Shown: positions 51,430 to 62,289 of the stretch, piece by piece
How positions within the stretch are numbered: the stretch's first letter is position 1
How the letters are laid out: every line of letters begins with the position of its first letter
Assembly: GCA_000181795.3 (NCBI GenBank)
Contig: CM012955.1
Location: 1,501,763-1,565,762 of the forward strand
Length of the DNA: 64,000 nucleotides
From: Trichinella spiralis
Lineage: Eukaryota; Nematoda; Enoplea; Trichinellida; Trichinellidae
Direction of reading: 5' to 3'
The notes under the pieces: model-generated
The model's input: only the letters and a program-made list of their open reading frames with translations
The model's database searches: none
Told to the model about the DNA's origin: nothing
Translations under genes and position numbers: made by a program

Positions 51430-54400
51430 TCATTGAGGTTGAGATAGAAGAGTGTCACTGTATCGTTCCAGTTCTCCAATCAACGTTTCCAACAAGTTCA
51501 AATTGCCGGTTCGCTCCAAAATCACGTACAAATTGTCCAATTCCAAAATCGGCAAAATCGGCTGCAATTCTTGGGCACGGTCGCGCAGCAATTTCGACGC
51601 ACACTGGACCGCCGCCTCCAATTCTCCATATTCGAGGAACAATACCATCGCGCCGACCGGCTCGGTCTCTTTGTACTGGTCGACAAGCCACGCCGGCACC
51701 GGACGTTTGCGGTTCAACAACGACTTACAGGCGGCGTTGTACAGTTCGGGTTTGTGATCGTGACGGTCGACCAACTGTTTCAGCCGATCCCAGGCGCCGT
51801 ACAAAGCGACAACCGAAGCGACCTTTTCCATCGGCAGTTCGTAGGCTTTGCACAGCTTTTCGGCCAGATCCAAGTGGCCCTTTTGCAACAGTTGGTCGAA
51901 CGTGCGATCCGGATTCGTCGGTTTGCAGTGCAGATTGTCGTTGGCCACTTGAAGAGCGCATTCGACCAGCAACGCTTCGGCTCTGAGCTGTCGCAACGTG
52001 ATCGACTGCTTGTCAAAGTACAAATAGCGGAACTGAGGTCGTGCGAAATTCAACGCCGTCGCGGCCAAATACAACGCGGCCGACTGGGCATCCAACGTCG
52101 TCGCCGCCGGGTCCGCTTCCAAACGTTTCGCCTTCTCGTACATGCAGTGAGCCGCGGTGCGGTATTTCATCTTGAAAGTCAAATGGCCGAACAGCATGTC
52201 GTAATAAGTGTCGTCGGTCGGCTTGTTGGCCCGGGCCATTTTTTCCAACAGGCCGACGAACGTCTGTTCGGCCGGACCGAAATTGCAATTGCACAATTCG
52301 GAACCGAGACCTCGGTCGACCACTCTGCGCACCAGGTTGGTCAGCGAATCTTCGAGCGTCGGCTGGTGTTGTATTTTCACCGCCGCCTCGACCGCTTCGG
52401 CGTACCGATCCGAAGCGCAGTAGAGTCGGCATAGCATGTGCCACAGGGTCGGCGAGTCGGTCTCCAACAGCCGCAAATGGTCCAAGCAGAGTTGGATCGC
52501 CTGTTCGCCGAAGCCGGCTTTGTCGAACAAAGCGGCCGTATTTGTAAAAAACGACTCCTTGTCGAAACCCAGCCGACCCTGGACGCTGTGGAAATTGTCG
52601 GCCAGACCGATGAACGCGGTCAGAAATTTCTCGTACGCTTGTTGCGGTTCTTTGGCGCGCAAACAAGCCACAGCTTCGTAATAAATTCTCAACGCTTTCA
52701 CCGCTGCCGTCGATGTCGGCATGCGATTCGCACGTTCCACCAGACGTCGCACGTCGGCGTACATGCGATTTTCCAACAAATAATCCACCAACTGCAAACA
52801 TCCACCACCACCGCTGGGCCAGAACATTTTCAACAGATGCACGTACAAGTCGACGACGAACTTGCCGAAATGGTGGAAATCGACGTCGCCGGTTTTGATT
52901 TTCAAATTACCCGCCCGACCGGGGCCGGTGAATTTTCTGAGGAAATCGGCCACCAACAGCCAGTCGGAACGGCACCGTTCGCCCACGGTCATCGAGCCGA
53001 TCTGTTTCAACAAAACGTAACACTGGCACAACAAGCTCAACTTGGGCACCAGTTCCGAATGGATGGTCGTCCAATTGGACGACGGCAGCTTGCTTTCGGG
53101 CCGAAAATAGCACCACGACGCCATCAAGAACAACGCTTGCCGACACAACAACGCCCCGTCGCCTACCGTCGAAGCGAAATAGGCGGCCGTCACGCTGGCG
53201 CCGTACGAACTCAACTGGAAGCTGGTCAACTTGGACGGCGTGCCGTTGGGCGACACGGTCGGGTCGAGGTGTCCGGCCAACACTTGCAACGCTTCGAACA
53301 ACGCCACCTCGTCCATCAGCATCGTCCGGTGGAAATTTTGCCACAGCCCGTTGGCGCCGGCATCTTGGACGACGCGACTCAGCTCGTCGTTGACCAACTG
53401 CCAAGGGGTAGTTTTGGCCGCTTCGACAGCCGCGAAAAATTGCTCGTCACCGGCACCGACCAGTCGACCGATCAGCGAGAAGCAGTCGGCAGCCGGACGG
53501 TGGTCGTCGTACTTGAACTGTGGTACAAAGCCGAGCACCAGTGGGGCGGTGTCGCGTTGGAACAGCAGTCGGTCGGTGGTGACCACGGCCAGCATGCGGC
53601 AGTTGCGCAAGTAGACCAAACCGATCGGTTTCATCGCCGCGTTGTGATACTGGACGCAACTGGTCCATACCGTCCGCAGTGTCGACTCCAACGTGGGGCT
53701 TTCTTTCCACTTGCCCGCACCGAGCCGGACCGCGACGCCGTTGTCTTCCAAATAGTCGAACAGCTTCGAGCGCAAAGATGCGAAATCACCCGGAGGCGTG
53801 TACGCGTCACCGCAGCTGATTTTCAACGCCCGCTCCACCGACCGGTAAGCGAGCAGGGGATTGTGGAAAATTTTCCCCATCAACTGGCTCGCCGACACTG
53901 CCCCAGTCGACAAATACACGTCGCCGTCTTCGCAGTCCACCCACGGCCCGTGTTCGTACTCTTGCAAGCAGACCTCTTTCCACTTCAACACCAGGCGCTG
54001 CTTTTGCAAGTAGAGGGCGACGAATCGAAAATCGTTCACGCAAAAGTCGACCACTTCCAGATCGAAGCCGGGAAAATCGATACACCGGACCAGTCGGGCT
54101 TGGTGGGTCGTGATCGACGGAACGAAGACGAAAAATCTGTCCACGCCCTTGATGGACAAGTAGAAAACGACAACCCAAGTCCGTTCGATTTCGGTGCACT
54201 TGAGACGCCATTTGCACACGCACTGCCAGTCGGGCTCATCGTCGACCGAAAACTGTCTCAAACACTGCCGCATGTCGAAACTGTGAATGACGCTCTTCCG
54301 ACCGCAAGACCACAGTCGCAACTGGCAGTCGTAGGATAGGGAGCAGAGAACCACGTCGGACGTTTCGTTCGAATAGAACGCCGACAAATCGACCACCGAC

Positions 54401-55074
54401 GACGAACCGAACTGACCGCCACCGTCGGTGTCGTTACTGCCGCCGACCCCGTGAAACAGGCCGACCAATATGCGGCGCAGACGGGAACTGTGCCGCAGCA
54501 CGTCTTGGGTCGGAGGGCCGTCGGCTCCGTACCGACACAGAGTGACCAGCAAAATTGAACCGTCCACGTCGGCAATGCCGAACAGCGCTTCTTTTTCCGC
54601 GTTCAGCATGCAAGTGGCCAGATGCGGGGTGCCCATGGCGTTGTAGACGTACCAATTCGAAGGATGGTTGACGAATTGTTCGCCGATCGAAGCGAAAACC
54701 GAACAGCCAAAGTCGAACTCGTTCGGCGCTGTCAAGCCGACCCGGTGCACGCAGCTCGTCGTCGCCACCAGTACAAGCACTTTCGAATCGGCTTCGACGA
54801 TCAACGTGCCCGGCAGGATGATTTCGTTTTTGAAGCGAAAACACACCGACGCAGACTTCAAATTCACCCCAAAACTGCGCTCTTCGAGATACAGGTCGGC
54901 GCCGATCGCTCGCCAAATTATGAACCGATTCCCCAACGCGGGATCGTCGTAGACGAAGCAGCCGCTCGACGGATTCACTTTGATCTCGCTAATTGTATTC
55001 AACGTGGAAATTTTCGAAATTTCCACAACCGGTGCGTCCGAGCGTATCGCTTCGATACTGCTGAACAACGACAT
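51430..55074 (-). CDS. NUP160: Nucleoporin NUP160, single exon, GC-rich
   Basis: Scaffold nucleoporin of the Y (Nup107-160) complex of the nuclear pore, which also associates with kinetochores in animals. One open frame of 1,214 codons from ATG 55074 (a GTG 15 bases upstream is in frame but not used). The N-terminal third is a beta-propeller (e.g. SSVVDLSAFYSNETSDVVLC, LSYDCQLRLWSCG), the remainder alpha-helical repeats (LDHLRLLETDSPTLWHMLCR; DRYAEAVEAAVKIQHQP). The C-terminal segment with PAWLVDQYKETEP and FLEYGELEAAVQ matches the end of human NUP160 (PKSLLRLYLRHG...LEAVEL). Human length is about 1,436. It lacks introns and is markedly GC-richer than its surroundings; a hand count of line 52321-52380 gives 33 of 60 G+C. 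Long antisense frames exist over it and are shadows of its codon bias. Nucleoporin identity is good; 160 rather than a relative is likely. Confidence 0.8.
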   Translation of the reverse strand: MSLFSSIEAIRSDAPVVEISKISTLNTISEIKVNPSSGCFVYDDPALGNRFIIWRAIGADLYLEERSFGVNLKSASVCFRFKNEIILPGTLIVEADSKVLVLVATTSCVHRVGLTAPNEFDFGCSVFASIGEQFVNHPSNWYVYNAMGTPHLATCMLNAEKEALFGIADVDGSILLVTLCRYGADGPPTQDVLRHSSRLRRILVGLFHGVGGSNDTDGGGQFGSSSVVDLSAFYSNETSDVVLCSLSYDCQLRLWSCGRKSVIHSFDMRQCLRQFSVDDEPDWQCVCKWRLKCTEIERTWVVVFYLSIKGVDRFFVFVPSITTHQARLVRCIDFPGFDLEVVDFCVNDFRFVALYLQKQRLVLKWKEVCLQEYEHGPWVDCEDGDVYLSTGAVSASQLMGKIFHNPLLAYRSVERALKISCGDAYTPPGDFASLRSKLFDYLEDNGVAVRLGAGKWKESPTLESTLRTVWTSCVQYHNAAMKPIGLVYLRNCRMLAVVTTDRLLFQRDTAPLVLGFVPQFKYDDHRPAADCFSLIGRLVGAGDEQFFAAVEAAKTTPWQLVNDELSRVVQDAGANGLWQNFHRTMLMDEVALFEALQVLAGHLDPTVSPNGTPSKLTSFQLSSYGASVTAAYFASTVGDGALLCRQALFLMASWCYFRPESKLPSSNWTTIHSELVPKLSLLCQCYVLLKQIGSMTVGERCRSDWLLVADFLRKFTGPGRAGNLKIKTGDVDFHHFGKFVVDLYVHLLKMFWPSGGGGCLQLVDYLLENRMYADVRRLVERANRMPTSTAAVKALRIYYEAVACLRAKEPQQAYEKFLTAFIGLADNFHSVQGRLGFDKESFFTNTAALFDKAGFGEQAIQLCLDHLRLLETDSPTLWHMLCRLYCASDRYAEAVEAAVKIQHQPTLEDSLTNLVRRVVDRGLGSELCNCNFGPAEQTFVGLLEKMARANKPTDDTYYDMLFGHLTFKMKYRTAAHCMYEKAKRLEADPAATTLDAQSAALYLAATALNFARPQFRYLYFDKQSITLRQLRAEALLVECALQVANDNLHCKPTNPDRTFDQLLQKGHLDLAEKLCKAYELPMEKVASVVALYGAWDRLKQLVDRHDHKPELYNAACKSLLNRKRPVPAWLVDQYKETEPVGAMVLFLEYGELEAAVQCASKLLRDRAQELQPILPILELDNLYVILERTGNLNLLETLIGELERYSDTLLSQPQ

Positions 55075-55960
55075 ATCGACACTGTTCACTGTGAAAATTG
55101 CGCAACCGTTACGGAAACCAAATCACACCGAAAACTACAACCACTAACGACGGTCAAACAAAAATACAGTAATCGTCTTTGGAAATGCAGGTTCCATTTT
55201 CTACAGTAATTCTGAGAGAAAATTCCACTGCGAACAAAAATGTCGGCGATATTTGGGAGGAGAGAAATTTTTCTTTTTGCTTTTTTAATTTTCACATTTT
55301 AAAACTGCAAAAAACCAAACTCAAACCTACAAAAAATTATCTAATCACAAAAGCGATCAATGACAATGCACAGTCTTCAAATGCTTTCGTCGTTTTCACG
55401 AAAAATGTGAACAGTGATATTTTTACGCTCGTAAAACGAAGTGATAAATTTGTCTCACGAATTCGATTAATACAGGCAACCAGGTAATACTTGATCATCG
55501 AACGAACGACAGTATGATACAGGTATGTAGTTGGGTTGTGGGAATTTTCTTTTTTGCTGCTCACGGTGATTTTCGACTTCACGTTTTACAAACTACATAC
55601 AGGTAATGCGCTTGGATACGCCAACGGTGCGTTGATCACGTATGAATTGAGCTTTTTTATTTTTCTAACTTGTTACACTGTTGAGTGTAAAAATTTTAAA
55701 CACAAAACAGTACGTACAATTTAAATTAAGTTAAACACTATGATATATATATATATATATTTTTTAAATGTTCACTATTATTATTTAATTGCATTTTAAT
55801 GTATAACTTTCACAGTATATTTTCGGATCATAAAAATTTTAATTTTCTATTTGTTCATGTAAATATTGTGACATTTTATGCAATATTTTTTATTGGTTAA
55901 ATAATTAAATTGATCAGACAAAAATTAAGGCACTATTACTAGTAAATTTCATTATTTCTG
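55075..55960. other. Upstream region of NUP160
   Basis: Promoter side of NUP160. Short open frames on both strands are not supported as genes. A (TA)n tract lies at about 55742-55760. Confidence 0.5.
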
Positions 55961-56173
55961 ATGCGCTTGACGAGCAAAATTGATCCATTCATTCGTTTCC
56001 TGACTGCTGCTCGAAGCCACGACAAAATTAAACCGTTTGACCGAAAACTAAGGCTTATTCTATCTGTAAACAAACACAAGTCAACAATCAGTCGATGGAA
56101 AAAGATGGATATTTTATTTTACGAAAACGAAAAGCTCCTTCAGTCACGAACGAGTTCAGAAAGTGATTTGTAA
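55961..56173 (+). CDS. Hypothetical small protein, 70 residues
   Basis: ATG-to-TAA frame, starting MRLTSKIDPFIRFLTAARSH, basic and serine-rich at the end (SRTSSESDL). Codon use looks coding-like and base composition is more balanced than the flanks. No signal peptide or membrane segment; I do not recognise the family. It ends 8 bases before the stop codon of MIS12 on the other strand, so the two would be tail-to-tail. It could be the last exon of a gene with upstream exons around 55400-55620, or chance. Confidence 0.35.
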   Translation: MRLTSKIDPFIRFLTAARSHDKIKPFDRKLRLILSVNKHKSTISRWKKMDILFYENEKLLQSRTSSESDL

Positions 56174-56181
56174 CAACATTA

Positions 56182-57085
56182 TCAGAGAGCATTTGGCAAA
56201 GATGTGGCATTCTTTTTAGTGTCCATTTCAATTGCATCCAATTTTGTCGATATTTCGCACAGTTCTTCGATTAGACGAATTTCACAATCCAATTCCATGA
56301 TGTAATGTAGCAGCTGAAAAAATCACAACTGTATAAATTGGAGATGATGAAAAATGCAAATGCTCATTTTACCGCGCAAATTCTTCGTTCATATTGACGT
56401 GTCTGTTTTTGCAACATTTTATATTCTGATTGCGTGACGTCACGATAACAGCCGTTCTGAACAGCGTGCTGTGGTAATGCAACGTGTGATGGAATGCGAA
56501 ACACTTTATTAAATACTTCTTTCTGAAATTTCACATTTATTGGCTGGCAAAATGTAGTTGTAAAACTGATCGATTTAAATAAACATATGATTGTAGAGTC
56601 TCGTCGCGCATTCATCGTCAGTGATGAGTAGGAAATTAAAATTTCATTTATTACCTCCAAAACTTGGAATAACCTTTTCATTCGCAGTTCAACTCTAATA
56701 ACAGCTTTTGTTACGATTCGGTCAATTTGAGGTTGCTTTCTTTTACTTTTTTCACACTAAACATAATAAAACATATTCAGTTAAGCTTAATAAAAAGATC
56801 TGAAAATTAGAAGTTAAAAATTAAAATTAACAAAGCTTTCCTCACCTCTGTCAAACCTTCATTTACTACTTCGGTGATACTACGTTCTAACTGTTGATGC
56901 ACAAAATTGTAAACTAAACAACAATCGGAATAAAAAATTTTTCAGCGGTAATTATAAATTGGGAAATATAACATACCAGAATCAACAAACGCATTTGGAG
57001 AATACGAAAACAGTTCCACTTCATATTCGTAGTCAGCAAAATGACATGACATGGCCAACTGCAATTTATTCACGGTAAGTGACAT
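56182..57085 (-). CDS. MIS12: Kinetochore protein MIS12
   Basis: Core subunit of the MIS12 complex that joins the inner kinetochore to KNL1 and NDC80. Five minus-strand exons (56977-57085, 56846-56913, 56655-56756, 56373-56522, 56182-56313) give 186 residues with closed phases; human is 205. The N-terminal part YEVELFSYSPNAFVDSVYNF matches human YEAQFFGFTP and the following helix; the signature FRIPSHVALPQH matches human LRIPSNILLPED. Coiled-coil helices follow (SEYKMLQKQTRQYERRICA and LDCEIRLIEELCEI). It lies head-to-head with ZW10 and tail-to-tail with the small frame at 55961. Confidence 0.82.
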
Positions 57086-58289
57086 TGCAGCAATTATTTA
57101 GCAACGGCAATAATTTTAAAAAATAAAATGGATTAAATAATTTAATATTAAAAAACTTTATTCAGCATTGGAAAAAGCGCAAGCCATTCATAGAACAATA
57201 GCCTGTAGCTACCATTGCAACAAAAAATTTGAACTCAATTGACCTATATTGTATTATAAATGTGTAATAATCAAGTTTAACAAAAAATTACAGTAAGAAA
57301 CTGTAGCATGCTAAACGTGAAAACCACACAGCATATGCCCACCGGAATTCAACTTGATGAACAGAAAGTCACGTCAAACGATAGTGCTGTTGAACTTAAT
57401 CAAGATTAATCAAAACTTGGACTAGATCAAGCTTTCAAAGTATTCCAGGTTATGCATAATTTATTCTTGGCTGCACGAACAACTGCGAAGCTTGCACACC
57501 AGTAACGAACAACAAATAAAGTAGATGAAAAACTGAACAAATAGCCCAAGTACACATATGACGAGGAAGAATTTATGCTGCATTATTTAGAAAATATGAT
57601 AAACAATTCATATCGATACGATGAGAAAATGAGTAATTATAAACGTTTCCACTTTTATGTTGAACATCACAATTTGCTGAAGTTGACGAACTGCTGAAAA
57701 AATCTCTCAAGAAAAAGTCATTGTTTAATTAATTAACTTTGTTACAGTTCAAAAAAGAATACAGTCTTTATGTTTCCTTTTTTAGGGTAAAACTTTCCTG
57801 ATATAAATTATAATATCATGACAAATGACTATCATGAGTGTAAAATGCATTTCAAAAATTTTTTTTTGAAATAAAAACTTGTTTTCTATTTGTACTTGAA
57901 GTTACAAAATATACAGTATTCCAAAATATTCGTCTCCTGTTGTACTGCAAATCATTTTGCAACAGTTCTTGTCCGTTGATGAGCATTGGTATTTTGTTCG
58001 GTTAAACAAATTACCAAATGTTTCTATTATTTTTTTAAATAACAGCAGTTTTTGTCATTTTATTTTTATCTAATTATTTTTTTCTTTTTGGCAATTTTAA
58101 ACGTTTTTCTAACTTTCATAGTTTTCAAACGCGTTTCATGTACTTTGTTGTCGAGCGCTTCTGAATTTAATTCACTTGTCATTGTGTATGCAGCAGTGAT
58201 GTTTCATTTAAAAATTTTACATCTGATGTTGTTTGTGAGATATTAATTTTTTTATTTGTTTAAAAATTGAAGTTTGTCATGGTCAAATA
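57086..58289. other. Divergent intergenic region between MIS12 and ZW10
   Basis: 1.2 kb between two kinetochore gene start codons; promoters of both are expected. The middle contains the relic reading frame described separately. Confidence 0.6.
57308..57694 (+). pseudogene. Possible relic coding frame with three in-frame stops
   Basis: One frame reads as four protein-like segments: MLNVKTTQHMPTGIQLDEQK..., a TAA at 57407, SKLGLDQAFKVFQVMHNLFL..., a TAA near 57500, a short segment, a TAG at 57542, then PKYTYDEEEFMLHYLENMIN... to a TGA. All lie in the same frame without a shift, which is unusual for random AT-rich DNA. The family is not recognised. Alternative: exons with very short introns, or chance. 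Confidence 0.3.
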
Positions 58290-59867
58290 ATGGATTCAAG
58301 GACGAATTTTTCGACAGCATCCAAATTGTTGCATAATCAGTTTGAAAAATTGAGCGAAGCTATGGCAAAGATTAAAATTTGTGAAGAAGAAATATCACGT
58401 CAAGTAAGTTATCATTTTTATTTATGTTGTATGTAATTTATTGATTTTAATAATGTTGACTTGTTAAGTATTTTTACTTTTATCAAATGCAGTTGAATGT
58501 TCAGTGTTGAAATTGAAAGGTACTGAAATTAATGTAATGCAATGCTGTGATGTTCATATTTGTACAGCTTACTTTAACGTTCTGAAAATGATGAATATAA
58601 TGTAGTTATGTAATATAATAATAAAGAAATAGTAGTAGTAGTAGTATTTCTGTTGTTTTTATTCATTTGTCAAAAAAGAAATGTATTTTAAATAAATTAA
58701 TGTTATTGTGTTTATTTATTTTTGTTTAATAATGCAGCTAACCTGAAGCTTTACAAATTAAACAGTTAATTTTTATATTTATTTGATAATAAAAGTTTTT
58801 TAGCGTAAATGGCTTCATAAAGCCAACGTTTCTTCTGAAGAAAAAATTGATTCCTATGGGAATGAATTGAAAGTTCATAATGAACAGATTACAAATTTGT
58901 TTCGTCTTTCCGATGATATTGGAATTATGTCTTCGATGGTTGATAATTACAAATTAGCATTTTATTTGAGACGATGTAGTAAACATATCAGTGAATTGGA
59001 AAAAAACTTGATGCCTGGAGTGGATTGGTTGTCTTTGAAAACGAACGTTGTTCAGCCTGCGGCAGAATTAGTGGAAAAGCACAAGATGGAGTGTTTGCGA
59101 AAATTGAATGATGAATGGTTGCAATTTTTTCAGTTCAACTGCAGTAGTGAAAATGTTGAACTGAAAATCGGTGCTGGCCAGCAGAATTTTAACAAGGCAA
59201 TTTTATCACTGAACGCGCTTGGATCATTGGACAATATGCTGGTCAGTTTGTCAAGACAGGTGGATGAAAAATGTTTCAAATTCATTCGGGAAAATTGTTG
59301 TAATTTTAATTATTCTATTACGGAAGGTAACATATATTGGAAACTGTCGCTGGTGACAGGTGACGATGAATCAACGGCATTTTTGCAAACCTCTCTCGAT
59401 AATTTTATCGAAGCGTGGACTGTACTAGGTGAGCGATTTTCAAGCATCAAACTGAGCTACAGTGACAATTTTTATGGAAAGTTTTTAAATCACATTGGTC
59501 ATAATCTCGTCGAAATAGTTTTTTTTGGTTTACTGAATCCTGCGATATTGATGTATGAAGCTTCATTGTTATCACCAATGTGTACCAGAATGCAGCAGTG
59601 TGATGTATTCTTTGAAAATTTGTTCCAAAATGGCTTGTCTGATGCTTGCATGATTAAGTATGAACTGTTGAAAACAAGTATTAAAAGCACGTATCTGAAA
59701 CGAACTAGAGATAAGCACTTGGCTTCAGCTCGTTCTATTCTTACTTGCAAGGAGGAATGGTCCAATCGGAGAGTGCTAATTGCAAATAATGAACAGCACT
59801 TGCTCGGCTTGGAATCCAGTGTCAATGACGAATACTTAAACGAATTTATTTTCAAGAATTGGAATCC

Positions 59868-59899
<32 letters not shown>

Positions 59900-61148
59900 T
59901 GTGGAGATTTCCAACAGTTTGCGTGAGGTATTCATTTTATTTTTTCAGATCTTTCTTACTTCACTCAGTTATTGAATTATGCATATTTGTTTGATTTGAA
60001 ATTTAAGTAATGCGGCTTATTTACTGATGAAAATGATCAGTGAAATATTACACGATTCTTCAACTAACGTTACTGATATTGAAAAAGACGAAATAATCCA
60101 ATATAACATCGAGACCTGTCAGAAAATAATTTTCATGTACAGATCTTTGAAATATTGGGATTGTGATGTTGACTTTTTCAATGATGAATCGGGTATAATT
60201 TTATTTTTTTCAATACTATTATTATTATTATACTTTATTTGTTGAATTGTTGATTGAGTTTATTTTTTAGTGATGAATTATGTCGACACATTTTACGTGA
60301 CACATTGCTTGTTGTTGAACAGTATGCAATTGCTGAATGCGGGATGTCATGTGAGGTTTCCATTTTTTACTATTATGCAAGATTTACGCAAAGACGCGAC
60401 TTTGCAATTTCGAGCTTATATGGAAAAATGCGCCACAGCTGTGAAGGAGCGTTTGAACTCTTTGAAAAGTGAATTAGTCGATTTAAATAAATATTTATTC
60501 CATTCAATATTGAATTGGTTTAGAATTGGATGGTCTGTTGGTGGTCGATTGCATGAAAGAGTATCAAACGAACCTGAATGGTTTGCTTGTAAAATATGAA
60601 CAGTGGAAATTTAAATGGCAACGAATATTGCCGGAAAAAGTATGGCAGGCAGAAATTGGGCAGTTGATCAATATTTCGTTGGAATTTTTTTGTGATATTA
60701 TTTTGAAAAAGGAAGATATCACCAGCAATGAGGCAGATCAATTGCAGATTCTCATTCTACCGTTCATATCAAAGTGTGGCGCTTTATTTGAAGTAAGCGG
60801 ATGATATTTTGAACGTTGCGTCGAGCATTTCGTTTCATTTTTAAATATATTAGCAATTTTATATATATACATCTGTGTGTGTGTGTGTGTGTATTTAATG
60901 TTTTTCTTATTTTTTCAATTTTTAAGATGAACCTTTCGGAGGAGTTATTGCCAGTCTGCAAGTCTTGGGAACGTTTGCAGGAAATTTTGCTCATTCTTGA
61001 TTCGAATCTAAAAACAATTGAAACACGTTGGGCAAATGGTTCAGGTTCCATGGCTGTACTTTTAACTGCCGAGGAGTTGCGAAATTTGATTCGGGCAAGT
61101 TTTCAAAATACAAAATTACGTGCTGAAGTATTATCGAAAATAAAATAA
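58290..61148 (+). CDS. ZW10: ZW10, kinetochore / NRZ tether protein
   Basis: Member of the Rod-Zw10-Zwilch complex, which recruits dynein and Mad1 to kinetochores, and of the NRZ tether for Golgi-to-ER vesicles. Six exons (58290-58403, 58804-59927, 60008-60192, 60271-60468, 60524-60792, 60927-61148) give 703 residues with all phases closed; human is 779. Helical N-terminal region, then the C-terminal end IETRWANGSG ... LTAEELRNLIRASFQNTKLRAEVLSKIK, nearly identical in pattern to human (IGDRWADGKG ... [24 protein letters not shown]). Other matches include ARSILTCKEEWSN. Exon 2 contains ten consecutive serines from a TCA repeat. An AATAAA at 61220-61225 is 72 bases past the stop. Confidence 0.94.
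59868..59899 (+). repeat. (TCA)n trinucleotide repeat coding for ten serines in ZW10
   Basis: Perfect TCA units in frame within ZW10 exon 2, giving a Ser run between NWNP and LWRF. Confidence 0.95.
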
Positions 61149-61219
61149 AATACACGACCACTAATCAGATTACACCTTCGTGATGAAAGTGTGCAACATG
61201 TTCTGAAAATTTGAAATGA

Positions 61220-61225
61220 AATAAA
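61220..61225 (+). terminator. Candidate ZW10 polyadenylation signal
   Basis: AATAAA 72 bases after the ZW10 stop codon. Confidence 0.6.
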
Positions 61226-62289
61226 AAGAAACAATCATCCAATCCAAGTATTTATTTATTTATTCAAAAACATGTGTATTTATGGCAAACGAACTCGCAA
61301 AAGGCAAAGTAACAAAAAAACGGAAAGCATATAGGAAAAAAGAAAAATCTGAATTCAAAGTTTCCCCCAAGAAGCCTGTTTGAATTAAATTTGCAGATAA
61401 GGTGCACATATTTATGAATTTGATCGCAACAAAAGATATTTTTCTCAACTCAGCTAGTTGTAAATTTATTACAACCATAAAAGATAATGACAAGATCAAC
61501 ATACCAACAACTTTGACCATCGAAATCCGTGATGCATTACTTGTTAGTCACATTTCATCTGAAAAGTGCAAACTGCTTAGCTGTAAAGAATTTTTAAAAA
61601 CCATATACCAAAATACCTGCATCACCACAGATACATACGAATCATTTGGAGCAACGTCCACCAAACATATACAATGGACAGGGTCATTGTGTAATGAGAA
61701 GTGTTTACATGTTTGGCAAAGTTCCAATTAGATTTTCTCGTCAAACAGAGTGCATTAAGTAAATAAAGAGCAATGAAAAATCTACAGTAGCCATATTTAT
61801 CAGCAGAAATGAATAAAATAAAAATTTGCATGCGAGATCGTTGGCTTTGTTGACCTAATAGAAATCATTTCAGTTTGAGGCCGTCCGTGGATGGTAGCTC
61901 AGCGTTTTGATTGGAAAATTGATTGAAGACAAACATTGAATCCAAACATCATTTTTGCTTTTTATTCATTATTACTTTGTGGAATAATTTCTGAAAAATA
62001 ATTTTTTAATCAACATTCAAAGACAATGAACATTAATGATGAAAAAATGGCGCATTTAGCAGTAAGTGGCAGCTTTTTCATTTTTAAGTCATAAACACTC
62101 AACAATACAATAGAGAATCGAAATTGATTAAACACACCCTGTACGCATTGTTTGTTTATTATTAAAATACGATCTTGCGAAAATCACCTTTGCAGTAGCT
62201 AACATGCACTTTTAATTGACCACAAGCAAGCTTTTGCCTGCAAATTGTTCACTTAAAATTAGCTTCATTTCAGCTACTTGGTTTTCTGA
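61226..62289. other. Intergenic region right of ZW10
   Basis: Open frames on both strands near 61260-61830 (86 to 109 codons) are not recognised and overlap each other; none is supported. At 62026-62061 an ATG is followed by 12 codons and a perfect GTAAGT donor (MNINDEKMAHLA), which could be a further first exon of the downstream gene, but this is a weak call. Confidence 0.35.

Noticed and set aside
51571-52434. 287-codon plus-strand open frame
   Set aside because: Another antisense shadow of NUP160.
52438-54339. 633-codon plus-strand open frame
   Set aside because: It is antisense to NUP160, has no start context or family pattern, and results from the GC-rich codon bias of NUP160 on the other strand.
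61402-61731. 109-codon plus-strand open frame right of ZW10
   Set aside because: No family pattern, starts within the ZW10 3' region and overlaps equally long minus-strand frames; treated as chance.
61888-61960. tRNA-like A box (TAGCTCAGCG) with a weak B box-like TTGAATCC at tRNA spacing
   Set aside because: No acceptor-stem pairing (TGGATGG has no partner) and the B box is poor; not a tRNA, at most a decayed element.
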